From assembly GCA_015490995.1 (NCBI GenBank), contig WFWT01000117.1, positions 1 to 33,193 of the forward strand: a DNA stretch of 33,193 bases, written 5' to 3'. Positions 16,839 to 24,829 of this stretch are shown piece after piece. Within the stretch, counting starts at the first letter, position 1; every line of letters begins with the position of its first letter. Under the pieces are notes generated by a model. That model ran no database searches and was not told where the DNA came from. It was given only the letters and a program-made list of their open reading frames with translations. The DNA is from Anaerolineae bacterium. Its GTDB lineage: Bacteria; Chloroflexota; Anaerolineae; JAADDB01. The position numbers and the translations under genes were made by a program.

Positions 16839-17759
16839 TCAGGTGCGCATGGTTCGAGTAAACCAGAGCCCAACGATGAAGGTGAATAAGCTGAGGAGGG
16901 TAGCTACCGCGGCGGCATGATTGAACTGAAGGGCTCGGAACGCGTAAAAGTACATCTGAAGGGCTAGGACCATGGTGGCCCCGCCAGGTCCGCCTAAGGT
17001 AGCGGTGTATACGATATCAAAGATCTTGAGTTCCCACAGGATGGTCATCGCCACAATGACCAAAGTCACCGGACGTAGGGCAGGGATGGTGATGTGCCAG
17101 AACTGCTGAAGGGGGCCGGCACCGTCTACTGCTGCTGCCTCGTAGTATTCACGTGGAATAGTTGCCAACCCGGCACTGTACAGAATCATGCTAAAGCCCA
17201 CCCACAACCATACCGAGCCCAGAATAAGGGCTACCAGGGCCGTTTCCGGGTATGCTGTCCACGTGCGCCCTAGCGCCTCCAGACCTATCCCGCGCAGAAT
17301 TGCGGTAATAATGCCTGCGTTTTCGTCGAAAAGGAAACGAATTATGACACCACCGATGATCATAGGTGTCACCATGCCCAGGAAAATGATGGACTTTAGC
17401 ACGGTCGCTCCCCACGCTTTATCCAGCACCACTGCAAGGATCAAACCCAGAGCGACGCTCAATGGAAGATGGACAAGAATCCACACCGCGTTGTGCACCA
17501 GTGAACCCCAGGGGGGGATACCTGGGGGGAACCGGCGTATGTTCCACGTGTCCGGGTTTGCTAAGACCTCCCGAAAGTAACGAAGGCCAACGAACGCGCC
17601 GGTGTCATCGGTGAAGCTGAGCACAATGGTCTGTACGGCCGGGAGAATAATGAAGAGGACGATCAACACCAAGGCAGGCCCCGTGAACATAATAAAGGCT
17701 AAGCCATCCCGTACACGGGGATGATGCCATATCCGGCGGCGTTGCATCATCCGTGCCAT
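16839..17759 (-). CDS. Sugar ABC transporter permease, MalF type
   Basis: A 306-residue inner-membrane permease with six to seven hydrophobic segments. The EAA loop YEAAAVDGAGPLQQFWHITIPALRP is at about residues 208-232. The N-terminal basic stretch (RMMQRRRIWHHPRVRDG) precedes the first helix. It pairs with the MalG-type permease directly downstream. The binding-protein gene lies upstream across a 173-base gap holding a strong hairpin, which probably sets lower expression of the permeases than of the binding protein. The Shine-Dalgarno before ATG 17759 is weak (GGGAAAAG), consistent with that. Confidence 0.9.
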   Translation of the reverse strand: MARMMQRRRIWHHPRVRDGLAFIMFTGPALVLIVLFIILPAVQTIVLSFTDDTGAFVGLRYFREVLANPDTWNIRRFPPGIPPWGSLVHNAVWILVHLPLSVALGLILAVVLDKAWGATVLKSIIFLGMVTPMIIGGVIIRFLFDENAGIITAILRGIGLEALGRTWTAYPETALVALILGSVWLWVGFSMILYSAGLATIPREYYEAAAVDGAGPLQQFWHITIPALRPVTLVIVAMTILWELKIFDIVYTATLGGPGGATMVLALQMYFYAFRALQFNHAAAVATLLSLFTFIVGLWFTRTMRT

Positions 17760-17889
17760 CTTTCTTTTCCCGTTCGCTTCTCGTTGGTTTCACTCTTGGC
17801 TGTGACGTTGCGCCTTTTAACCCTCAAGGATTGGAAAAGGACGTAGGACATGCTTTTTGTCCCTGATGTACCCCTGGTGGGAGGAATGC

Positions 17890-17922
17890 CCCGGCGCGGG
17901 CGTTGTTCTTCCCCGCGCCGGG
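17890..17922 (-). promoter_or_regulatory. Stem-loop between binding protein and permease genes
   Basis: A perfect 11-bp stem CCCGGCGCGGG / CCCGCGCCGGG with an 11-base loop lies ten bases after the binding-protein stop. There is no T-tract, so it is better read as an mRNA 3'-end stabiliser or partial attenuator, as known for the malE-malF gap, than as a full terminator. Confidence 0.6.
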
Positions 17923-17932
17923 ACAAGGATGC

Positions 17933-19195
17933 TTACTGAGTCGGGAAACGGGCGTCCAGGTTCTCAAGAACGGTGTCTAGCTGATCCGGCTTAACCCATA
18001 GGAGCTTCATCTGATCCCAGAAATACCGTTGCCAGTCACCGCCCACCGCGTCGTCCAGATCCGGCACTGCGGGGTTTTCGATTTGCGCCAGTGCTTCTGC
18101 CAGTGCCCGATCCGCGGGCGGGTAGGCGTTGGGGGAAACGTCCTTGCGGCTTGCCAGCTTACCTCCTTGCTTCACTCGGATTTCCATGCCCTCCTTGCTG
18201 ATCATGAACGCGATGAGGGCTTTCGCCGCGTCCACGTTTTCGCTGTACTTGGGAACGAAAGCCCAGTCCGTGCCGCCGACCACACCGCGAGCGCCTGGCA
18301 GGGTGAACACGCCCAGGTCGTCTGGATCTTCGACCATCCCGGTAAGCCAGTTACCCATGAAGTACAGGCCATACTCTTCATTCCACCACAAGTCGATGGC
18401 CTGGGTCCACTCCACCGGATCGCTGAAATACGTGCCCAACAAGGGCACCAGACGCTCGGCAAAGATTTGACGGACCTGGGGATCGGTGAATTTAACCTTG
18501 CCTGCGATGAGGTCTTCCTGCAGTTCCGGGCCACCGAAGGTGATGAGGAAGTGTTCTACAATGTCGCCCACGGGCCAGCCGACCCCATCACCGGTAATGA
18601 TGGCCTTCTTTACTCCCGGGATCGCGCTGATCTTATCCAGGAGGGCAATAAACTCATCCCATGTGGTAGGGGGCTCCAGCCCGTTCTTTTCGAAAAAGGA
18701 TTTCTTGTACCAGAAACCCGGTTTGACCCAAAGCACATAGGGGACATTGTAGATTTTGCCGTCAACAGGCGTGGGTTGAAGCATGAATTGCTCTGCTTCG
18801 GAAGCCCAGATGTCGCTCAAGTCCACCGCGTGTTCCGCGTTTTCACGTACCCACCATTCCCACATGAAGATGACATCACCGGGGGCCTGCTGGGCGGCGA
18901 ACTGCGGGGGTAACACTTGCGACAGATCCTCGGCGCGATAGATGCGATATCGGACTTTAATGCCGAGTTTTTCCTCCGCGGCCGCCAACACCGGGGTGAA
19001 CTGGTCCATCTCCGCACCGGCCCAGGGACCGATGACCGTGAGGGTGGGGATCTCCTTCGTTACAACCTTTTCCACTTCCTTAGTGACCACTACTGTTTCT
19101 TTGATCACCTGGGGAGTGGGTGTTGCACAGGCTGCCAAAACAAGACCCAGGACGACCAACCACACCACACCGAGCCACCACGTTCGACGTCCCAT
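17933..19195 (-). CDS. Sugar ABC transporter substrate-binding lipoprotein
   Basis: A 420-residue extracytoplasmic solute-binding protein. The signal peptide ends in the lipobox LAAC with C23, followed by the linker VIKETVVVTKEVEKVVTKE (30-48), a hallmark of many Chloroflexota lipoproteins. The mature part shows family 1 features: LTVIGPWAGAEMDQFTPVLAAAEE, PGDVIFMWEW, YNVPYVLWVKPGFWYKKSFFEKNGLEPPTTWDEF and GGTDWAFVPKYSENVDAAKALIAFM. Clustered aromatic residues fit a carbohydrate ligand, but the sugar cannot be named. The ATG at 19195 is preceded by GAGGAGGAG. It lies downstream of the LacI gene and is likely under its control. Confidence 0.9.
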   Translation of the reverse strand: MGRRTWWLGVVWLVVLGLVLAACATPTPQVIKETVVVTKEVEKVVTKEIPTLTVIGPWAGAEMDQFTPVLAAAEEKLGIKVRYRIYRAEDLSQVLPPQFAAQQAPGDVIFMWEWWVRENAEHAVDLSDIWASEAEQFMLQPTPVDGKIYNVPYVLWVKPGFWYKKSFFEKNGLEPPTTWDEFIALLDKISAIPGVKKAIITGDGVGWPVGDIVEHFLITFGGPELQEDLIAGKVKFTDPQVRQIFAERLVPLLGTYFSDPVEWTQAIDLWWNEEYGLYFMGNWLTGMVEDPDDLGVFTLPGARGVVGGTDWAFVPKYSENVDAAKALIAFMISKEGMEIRVKQGGKLASRKDVSPNAYPPADRALAEALAQIENPAVPDLDDAVGGDWQRYFWDQMKLLWVKPDQLDTVLENLDARFPTQ

Positions 19196-19282
19196 GGCTT
19201 CTCCTCCTCAACACGTTGCTTCTAAGGTGAGTGACGGCATGGTCACGGTGGGAAAGCGGGTCTGACAGGCGTTCATCTCGTT

Positions 19283-19307
19283 CTCCCGTGCCCCTGTGGC
19301 ACAGGAG
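19283..19307 (-). promoter_or_regulatory. Stem-loop between lacI-type gene and binding-protein gene
   Basis: The arms CTCCCGTGCC (19283-19292) and GGCACAGGAG (19298-19307) pair with one wobble around a five-base loop, in the 125-base gap after the regulator stop. No T-tract follows on the minus strand. It could attenuate read-through into the binding-protein gene or be incidental. Confidence 0.3.
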
Positions 19308-19320
19308 AGGACAACCGGCG

Positions 19321-20406
19321 TTAGGTGTTCGAACCCGTTTCACCTCCTTTCGACTGAGGGTTGTGCAGGGCCTGCAAGGCGCCGCACGATGCCCGGACCA
19401 CCAGTGCGGTGCTGAGCACCGTTCGGGAAGACGGTGGGGACTCTCCTGCGACCAAAGTTAGAAGAAGACGGGCTGCCTCTCGCCCTAGCTCGTAAGCGGG
19501 TAGCCGCACGGTGGTCAGGGGGGGATCCACATATGCGGCCAGGGGGATGTCGTCGAAGCCGACCAGGGCCATATCTTCCGGCACCCGGATACCTGCCTGG
19601 CGCAAAGTGACCAAGGCTCCGAGGGCGACCGTGTCGCTGGCCACGAACACCGCCGTGGGACGAGGACGGACGGTCAGCAGCCGGCGCATGGCCTCTTCCC
19701 CGCTCTCCGCGGTGAAATGCCCTTCCACCACCAGATCCGGTTCAAACGGTATGTTGTACTTGGCCAGCCCTTGGCGATAGCCGTTCAAGCGTTCCTGGCT
19801 GGCAGTGTAGTGGAGAGGGCCGTTGGTGATCATGCCGATACGGCGGTGGCCCAGACGGATAAGGTGTGTGACCGCGGTGTACGCCGCGCGCACGTTGTCC
19901 ACGTCCACCGAGGGGATAGCCACGTCCGGTAAGTGACCTAAAAGAACGATAGGGATACCCTCCTTGTGGAGCTCTCGCAGGGCCACATCATCCACCCGAG
20001 GGCCGGAGAGGATGAATCCATCGATGCGTTTTTCCCGAGCAAGGTCTAAGTAGTCCTCTCTCAGGGAGGGTTCAGCCACGGTTTCCAACAAAAGGCGGTA
20101 TTCGGTTTTCTGAAGGGCCCCTGTAATTCCCAATAACACCTGGGGAAGGAAGGGATCAGTGTACACGTGCGCGGGTGGATGACAGAGGATCAGGCCGAGG
20201 GTCATGGCCTGTTGGCGTACCAGGCTGCGGGCTGCGGCGTTAGGGCGGTACCCCAGTTGACGGGCAGCTTCTAAAACACGCCGCCGCGTTTCAGGAGCAA
20301 TACGGGCATGCGGCACGTCGTTCAACACAAGGGAAACCGTGGTGCGGGAAACCCCTGCCAGCCGGGCAACATCTTTGCTCGTCACGCGTCGGGGCCTGCG
20401 GCCCAT
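19321..20406 (-). CDS. LacI-family transcriptional regulator
   Basis: A 361-residue repressor. The N-terminal helix-turn-helix VTSKDVARLAGVSRTTVSLVLND (8-30) is followed by the hinge helix RRVLEAARQLGYRPNAAARSL and a periplasmic-binding-protein-like effector domain (about 65-335; QAMTLGLIL, RIDGFILSG, VDVDNVRAAY, LGHRRIGMI, ALVGFDDIPLAAYVDPPLTTVRLP). It presumably senses the sugar carried by the adjacent transporter. ATG 20406 has GGGGGAGAA just upstream. The palindromic operator at 20420-20450 overlaps its own -10 box, so negative autoregulation is strongly suggested, and the transporter genes downstream may be transcribed from the same promoter. Confidence 0.92.
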   Translation of the reverse strand: MGRRPRRVTSKDVARLAGVSRTTVSLVLNDVPHARIAPETRRRVLEAARQLGYRPNAAARSLVRQQAMTLGLILCHPPAHVYTDPFLPQVLLGITGALQKTEYRLLLETVAEPSLREDYLDLAREKRIDGFILSGPRVDDVALRELHKEGIPIVLLGHLPDVAIPSVDVDNVRAAYTAVTHLIRLGHRRIGMITNGPLHYTASQERLNGYRQGLAKYNIPFEPDLVVEGHFTAESGEEAMRRLLTVRPRPTAVFVASDTVALGALVTLRQAGIRVPEDMALVGFDDIPLAAYVDPPLTTVRLPAYELGREAARLLLTLVAGESPPSSRTVLSTALVVRASCGALQALHNPQSKGGETGSNT

Positions 20407-20419
20407 GTTCTCCCCCTGG

Positions 20420-20450
20420 TGCTAATACGTGTCAGTAACACGTGTTAGCA
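20420..20450. promoter_or_regulatory. LacI-family operator, two palindromes within a larger inverted repeat
   Basis: The arms 20420-20432 and 20438-20450 form a 13-bp inverted repeat with a single mismatch around a 5-base centre. Each half is itself palindromic: 20436-20447 is the perfect TAACACGTGTTA, and 20423-20434 is the imperfect TAATACGTGTCA, both with the central CG of LacI-type operators, 13 bp apart. The block overlaps the -10 box of the regulator promoter, so bound repressor would block RNA polymerase. Confidence 0.65.
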
Positions 20451-20475
20451 TACCCCACTTAACGATGCCTGTCAA
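20447..20475 (-). promoter_or_regulatory. Promoter of the LacI regulator gene
   Basis: On the minus strand a perfect TTGACA (20470-20475), a 17-nt spacer and TATGCT (20447-20452). The -10 box runs into the operator. Confidence 0.65.
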
Positions 20476-20517
20476 ATTCACCCACTTGGAGCAGACGTAC
20501 GCCTCTTCGACCGTTGG

Positions 20518-21444
20518 CTACAATTCCGCGCTTCGGCGTTGGCGCCGCTCCAGCCGTCGACGACGCCGTTCCTCCCGGGCTTGTGGGGCCTCTTGCTGGC
20601 GCATGGCCGAGATCCATCGGGTACAGTTTTCATCGTGTCCTAGAAGCATGTCGGCCGCCAGAATAGCCAGTCGGATCTGAGGTTCTAAAGGATTGGTAAT
20701 GGCTGAGGTGAGGCCGCTGGCTATCGCCATGGCAAGAAAGATAGCGTTCACCGTGGGGCGGCCGGGCAGCCCGAAGGAGATGTTGCTCGCGCCACACACA
20801 GTATTACACCCCAGTTCTTCGCGCACCATGCGCAAGATCTCGAAGACCTGCCGGCCCGCAGCCGGGACAGCGCCGGCAGGCAACACCAGCGGGTCGACAA
20901 GCACGTCCTCCCGGGGAATGCCGTATGCTTCTGCCCGTTCCACAATTTTCTTGGCCACCAGAAAACGCTCTTTCGGGTCGTATAGGATGCCTCGTTCATC
21001 GTTACAGATAGCTATGACCGCAGCACGGTGCTCCGCTACCATGGGAAGAACCGCTTCTAGGCGTTCCTCCTCCCCTGTGACGGAATTGACGATGGGTTTT
21101 CCTTTAGCCACTTCCAGGCCGGCCTTCAAGGCCGGTACGACGGATGAATCGATACAGATGGGCACATCGACGACTTCTTGGACGGCTTGGATAGCTTCCG
21201 CCAGGACTCGAGGTTCCACTTCGTGGGGGTTAGCTACTCCCAGGCCTGCATTCACGTCCAGAATATGCGCACCGGCCTGTACCTGCGCGATGGCATCCTG
21301 TTTTACGCGTTCATAGTTGCCAGCGGCCATTTCTGATGCTAGCCGCTTGCGGCCGCTTGGATTGATGCGTTCACCGATGATGACAAAGGAATGATCGGGG
21401 CTAATGATGACTTTTCGGGTCTCTGACCAGACGACGGTTTCCAT
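20518..21444 (-). CDS. Methyltetrahydrofolate:corrinoid methyltransferase-like protein (AcsE/pterin-binding family)
   Basis: A 308-residue TIM-barrel pterin-binding protein. Landmarks are FVIIGERINPSGRKRL (20-35), QAGAHILDVNAG (56-67), PICIDSS (about 95-101), KPIVNSVTGEEERL (about 115-128) and GLPGRPTVNAIFLAMAIASGL. These match methyltetrahydrofolate methyltransferases that pass methyl groups to a corrinoid protein (AcsE, or the MeTr part of MetH) rather than dihydropteroate synthase. ATG 21444 has GGGAGG five bases upstream. The last twenty residues form an unusual arginine-rich tail (REERRRRRLERRQRR). No corrinoid protein, CODH/ACS subunit or other methyltransferase is adjacent, so its partner is unknown. 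It follows the CoA-transferase gene by 42 bases. Confidence 0.8.
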   Translation of the reverse strand: METVVWSETRKVIISPDHSFVIIGERINPSGRKRLASEMAAGNYERVKQDAIAQVQAGAHILDVNAGLGVANPHEVEPRVLAEAIQAVQEVVDVPICIDSSVVPALKAGLEVAKGKPIVNSVTGEEERLEAVLPMVAEHRAAVIAICNDERGILYDPKERFLVAKKIVERAEAYGIPREDVLVDPLVLPAGAVPAAGRQVFEILRMVREELGCNTVCGASNISFGLPGRPTVNAIFLAMAIASGLTSAITNPLEPQIRLAILAADMLLGHDENCTRWISAMRQQEAPQAREERRRRRLERRQRRSAEL

Positions 21445-21486
21445 ATACACCTCCCTGTGATTGACGTGGTGATCTTAGCGTTGAAG

Positions 21487-22692
21487 TTATATTACACCCT
21501 TGTCCCGTAGGTCAGCAATTGTCGCCTCGGAATACCCCAGTTCTCGCAAGATTTCGTCCGTGTGTTCACCCAGTCGGGGGGGAGGCAGGCGATACTGGGC
21601 CGGTGTACGGCTGAAATGAGGGGGGAAGGCCAGGCTGCGTACCTGACCGGCTGAGGGATGGGATTGTTCCACGATCATGCCTCGTGCTCGGACGTGGGGA
21701 TCGTTGAGGGTTTCATCTAAATGGTAGATGAGGGAGCAGGGCACGTTGGCTTTTTGGAGACATTCCACCCATTCCTGGGCGTCCTTCTGACGGAAATGCT
21801 CCTCCAGAATAGCGTACAAGGCGTCACGATGTTGCAGCCGGTCTGGATTGGTGGCAAAGCGAGGGTCATCGAGCAGGTGCTCTAGGCCTACAACGGCACA
21901 GAAGCGTTGCCAGATGGCCTCACTGCCTACGGCTAGGATAAAGTAACGGCCATCTCGAGCTTGGAAGGGGCGATAGGGGGTGATGGTGGGATGGTCGTTG
22001 CCGCGGCGTGAGGGGCGCTGGCCGGTCGCAAAATAGGCACCGGCCACATTGGTCATCCACCCTATCTGGCTTTCCAGCAAGGAAATATCGATGGCCTGCC
22101 CCTCGCCGGTGCGTTCACGGTGGTACAGGGCTCCGAGGATGCTGGCCAGCGCGTACAGGCCGGCGGTCATGTCCGCCAATGGGGTAGGAAAACGGTAGGG
22201 TTCGTCCCGGTCCGCAGGTCCTGTGAGGGCCATGCTTCCTGACATCGCCTGGGCCAGAATGTCGTACCCCGGGCGCCCCGCGTAAGGGCCGGTGTGACCG
22301 AAACCGGTAATGGTGACGTGGATGAGGCGGGGGTTCCGTTGCAAACACGCTTCCGGGTCTAGGCCACGCTTGCGGAGAGAGGCCATGCGGGGCAAATTGG
22401 TGATGAACACATCCGCGGTATCAAGCAGTCGGTGTAGGATGCGTAAGCCCTCCTCGGTCTGTATGTTCAAGGTCAAACTGCGTTTGTTACGGTTGGTGGA
22501 CAGAAAATACGCGCTTTGGTCCCCAACGTAGGGGGGGGCCCACCGCCGTGATTGGTCGCCTGTGCCTACCCGTTCGATCTTGATGACATCTGCGCCTAGG
22601 TCGCCGAGGTACATGGCACAGTAGGGACCGGCCAAGGCTTCCGTCATCTCGATGACTCGAATACCTTCGAGGATGCGGGGATGTGTGCTCAT
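21487..22692 (-). CDS. Class III CoA-transferase (CaiB/BaiF family)
   Basis: A 401-residue enzyme of the formyl-CoA transferase family, which moves CoA between carboxylic acids through an aspartyl-CoA thioester intermediate. Family features are ILEGIRVIEMTEALAGPYCAMYLGDLGADVIKIE (7-40), STNRNKRSLTLNI (65-77), GFGHTGPYAGRPGYD (130-144) and the catalytic aspartate D174 in PTPLADMTAG. The C-terminal PRLGEHTDEILRELGY is also typical. ATG 22692 has AAGGAGGTG upstream. The acids used cannot be inferred. It sits between the XdhC-like and methyltransferase genes in one orientation. Confidence 0.9.
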   Translation of the reverse strand: MSTHPRILEGIRVIEMTEALAGPYCAMYLGDLGADVIKIERVGTGDQSRRWAPPYVGDQSAYFLSTNRNKRSLTLNIQTEEGLRILHRLLDTADVFITNLPRMASLRKRGLDPEACLQRNPRLIHVTITGFGHTGPYAGRPGYDILAQAMSGSMALTGPADRDEPYRFPTPLADMTAGLYALASILGALYHRERTGEGQAIDISLLESQIGWMTNVAGAYFATGQRPSRRGNDHPTITPYRPFQARDGRYFILAVGSEAIWQRFCAVVGLEHLLDDPRFATNPDRLQHRDALYAILEEHFRQKDAQEWVECLQKANVPCSLIYHLDETLNDPHVRARGMIVEQSHPSAGQVRSLAFPPHFSRTPAQYRLPPPRLGEHTDEILRELGYSEATIADLRDKGVI

Positions 22693-22752
22693 CGCTCAGC
22701 ACCTCCTTGCCGTATTGGACTGTTTAAACCCCGGAAGCGTGTGCCTTGAAGC

Positions 22753-23937
22753 TTAGGGTGATCTTGTGGGGCACCCTGCGTGCTGGGAGGGGGACCGTGT
22801 GGGCGCGCGCCTGGAAGGATGGCGTTCCCGGAAGGGGCCTTTGAGCTCTCGTAGGGGGCGGCCACTACCCCCTTTGCGGACCAGGATAATTTCCGCCATG
22901 ATGGCAGTGGCTATTTCCGCCGGCGTTTCGGCGCCGATGTCCAGTCCCACCGGCGCGTGGACGCGGGCCAACCGGGCGGGAGGAACGTGTTTTTCCGCTT
23001 GCAGAAGCTGAAACACAGCACGTACGCGACGTTGGCTCCCAATCATCCCGAGGTATGCCCAGGAGCGGTCTAGGAGCACCAACAAGCAAGCCACGTCCAG
23101 TTGATGGCCTCGCGTCACCAGCACAATGTATGTCTCCTCGTCCGTAGGGAGGGTTTCTATTATATCGGGAAGTGGGCCTACGTGGATGCGCGTGGCTGTA
23201 GGAAAGCGCTGTTGGGTTGCCAGGGAGGGCCGGTCGTCCACGATCTCCACCTGAAAGTCATTGAGGTGTCCTAGAGAGGCCAGCGGTGCGGCGATGTGGC
23301 CGGCACCTACAATGATGAGCCGGGGCGGGGGGCGCCAGACATCGATGAAGACGTGAATTTCGCCTTCGGCCGTGCGATGTTTCAACAGCCGGTGGCGTCC
23401 TGTGGCGAGGGCTTCTTGCGCGGCAGCCATAATATCGGGCCAATGAGGCACGGTGAGGTGCCCCTTGCGCGTGCCTTGTGCATCAACCAAGGCGCGTTGG
23501 CCCACCATATGGGCCCATTGTCCTGAAGCATGGGTTACAACCAACCGGGCTACAGGTTCCCCTCGTCGAGTGGCTTCTTCCCAGGCGACCAGGAGGGGAA
23601 CATCCTCAGGAGACCAAGGTTCCACAAAGACGCGATATATGCCGCCGCACACTCCAGTTGCTTCCAAGGTAATAGGTTCGGTAAGGTCGATGACCACGGT
23701 TTCCGGTTTGTTGGTAGCGATGACATCTAGGCCGGTGCGAATGACGTCTGCTTCCCCACACCCTCCGCCCACGGTGCCCACGTGCAAGCTTAGGGGGTGC
23801 ACGATCATCTGTGTGCCGACCTCACGCGGGGTGGACCCCCTGGCTTCCACAATGGTGGCCAGGGCCACCCGTTGCCCTTGTTGTAACAACTCCCGTAGTT
23901 GGGGGTACAGTTCTCCCATCTCCTTATCCCGTGTCAA
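22753..23937 (-). CDS. XdhC/CoxF-family protein
   Basis: A 394-residue protein with the two-part XdhC layout: an N-terminal domain with VALATIVEARGSTPREVGTQM and the GTVGGGCGEADV motif, and a C-terminal Rossmann domain with LIIVGAGHIAAPLA and VLVTRGHQLDVACL and the AYLGMIGSQRRV signature. XdhC proteins bind and sulfurate the molybdenum cofactor for xanthine dehydrogenase-type hydroxylases. No such hydroxylase is in the window. The start is a TTG at 23937 that overlaps the upstream stop by four bases; ATG 23919 is the alternative but has AAGGAG directly abutting it. The last 25 residues are a basic, Pro/Ser-rich tail without family resemblance. Confidence 0.85.
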   Translation of the reverse strand: MTRDKEMGELYPQLRELLQQGQRVALATIVEARGSTPREVGTQMIVHPLSLHVGTVGGGCGEADVIRTGLDVIATNKPETVVIDLTEPITLEATGVCGGIYRVFVEPWSPEDVPLLVAWEEATRRGEPVARLVVTHASGQWAHMVGQRALVDAQGTRKGHLTVPHWPDIMAAAQEALATGRHRLLKHRTAEGEIHVFIDVWRPPPRLIIVGAGHIAAPLASLGHLNDFQVEIVDDRPSLATQQRFPTATRIHVGPLPDIIETLPTDEETYIVLVTRGHQLDVACLLVLLDRSWAYLGMIGSQRRVRAVFQLLQAEKHVPPARLARVHAPVGLDIGAETPAEIATAIMAEIILVRKGGSGRPLRELKGPFRERHPSRRAPTRSPSQHAGCPTRSP

Positions 23938-24695
23938 TCGGTATCGCCCCCGAGGAAGGAGCCAAGCACACTGTCCCCAAAGCCGGCGATGCCGCGAGCT
24001 TCTTCGCGGCTGCTACCGGCTGCGGCCATAATGCGGTCAGCCAGGCGGGCGAAGGGGAGACTCTGTAGGAAGACCGTGCCGGGGCCGGTGACTTTGACCA
24101 AGAAGAGACCCTCACCTCCGAACAGGGCGTTGCGGAACCCACCGATAAACTGAATGTCGTAGTCGACACTTTCGGCGAATCCCACAATACACCCGGTATC
24201 GACGCGCAACACTTCCCCCGCTGCCAGATCGCGGCGAATGACCGTGCCGCCGGCATGTAAAAAGGCGAGTCCATCTCCTGCTAGGCGTTGCAGGATGAAA
24301 CCCTCACCGCCGAAAAGGCCGGCCCCCAAGCGTTTGGTAAAGGCGATGTCCACATCAACGTTGCCTCCCGCGCAAAGGAACGACTCCTTCTGGCATAGGA
24401 AGCGTCCGCCGTACTCCCGTAAGTCCAGGGGAACGATTTTGCCCGGATAGGGAGCGCTAAAGGCCACTCGCATAGGTTGTGCTGAGTTGTTAATGAAGGA
24501 CGTAATGAAGAAACTTTCACCGGTTAGGGCGCGCTTGAGGCCACGAAGTAACCCGCCGCCCGTGGTGGTTTGTAGTTCGACTCCGGCGTCCATGAAAAGC
24601 ATGGCACCGGGTTCGGCGCGTACAAGGGTGCCGGGCTCGAGGGTGATTTCCACCAATTGCATGTCATCACCGTGGATCACGTACTGGATGGCCAT
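23934..24695 (-). CDS. AIM24/TIGR00266 family protein
   Basis: A 253-residue beta-rich protein. It shows the family patterns VRAEPGAMLFMDAGVELQT (26-44), GGGLLRGLKRALTGESFF (46-63), GGEGFILQRLAGDGLAFLHAGG and a second copy-like GGEGLFLVKVTGPGTVFLQSLP near the end, as in the AIM24/TIGR00266 group; the function of the bacterial members is unknown. ATG 24695 has AGGAGG upstream. It is the first gene of a minus-strand set with XdhC, CoA-transferase and methyltransferase, and is divergent from purB. Confidence 0.88.
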   Translation of the reverse strand: MAIQYVIHGDDMQLVEITLEPGTLVRAEPGAMLFMDAGVELQTTTGGGLLRGLKRALTGESFFITSFINNSAQPMRVAFSAPYPGKIVPLDLREYGGRFLCQKESFLCAGGNVDVDIAFTKRLGAGLFGGEGFILQRLAGDGLAFLHAGGTVIRRDLAAGEVLRVDTGCIVGFAESVDYDIQFIGGFRNALFGGEGLFLVKVTGPGTVFLQSLPFARLADRIMAAAGSSREEARGIAGFGDSVLGSFLGGDTD

Positions 24696-24755
24696 AATTG
24701 TTTCCTCCTCTGCTCACAACCTGGTAGTGTACGGCTCTCTTTCCGGGGCAGACGC

Positions 24756-24784
24756 TTGGTGTACCTGTGCTGGGCCAGTATACT
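24756..24784 (+). promoter_or_regulatory. Promoter for purB
   Basis: TTGGTG (24756-24761), 17 nt, TATACT (24779-24784). It is very similar in form to the translin promoter and lies 45 bases ahead of the purB start. Confidence 0.5.
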
Positions 24785-24829
24785 CCCTCCCAGGGTGCTG
24801 TTCAAAACGCGGAAGAGGAGAGGTGGGTC

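Noticed and set aside
18029-18913. Long plus-strand frame (294 codons) opposite the sugar-binding protein gene
   Set aside because: Antisense shadow of a clearly recognised gene; the product has no family features and no Shine-Dalgarno.
20693-21316. 207-codon plus-strand frame opposite the methyltransferase gene
   Set aside because: Antisense shadow with Ser/Arg/Thr-rich composition typical of reverse frames in GC-rich DNA.
20518-21444. Dihydropteroate synthase (folP) assignment
   Set aside because: The pterin-binding fold is shared, but the IIGERINPSGRK and KPIVNSVTGEEERL patterns fit methyltetrahydrofolate methyltransferases better.
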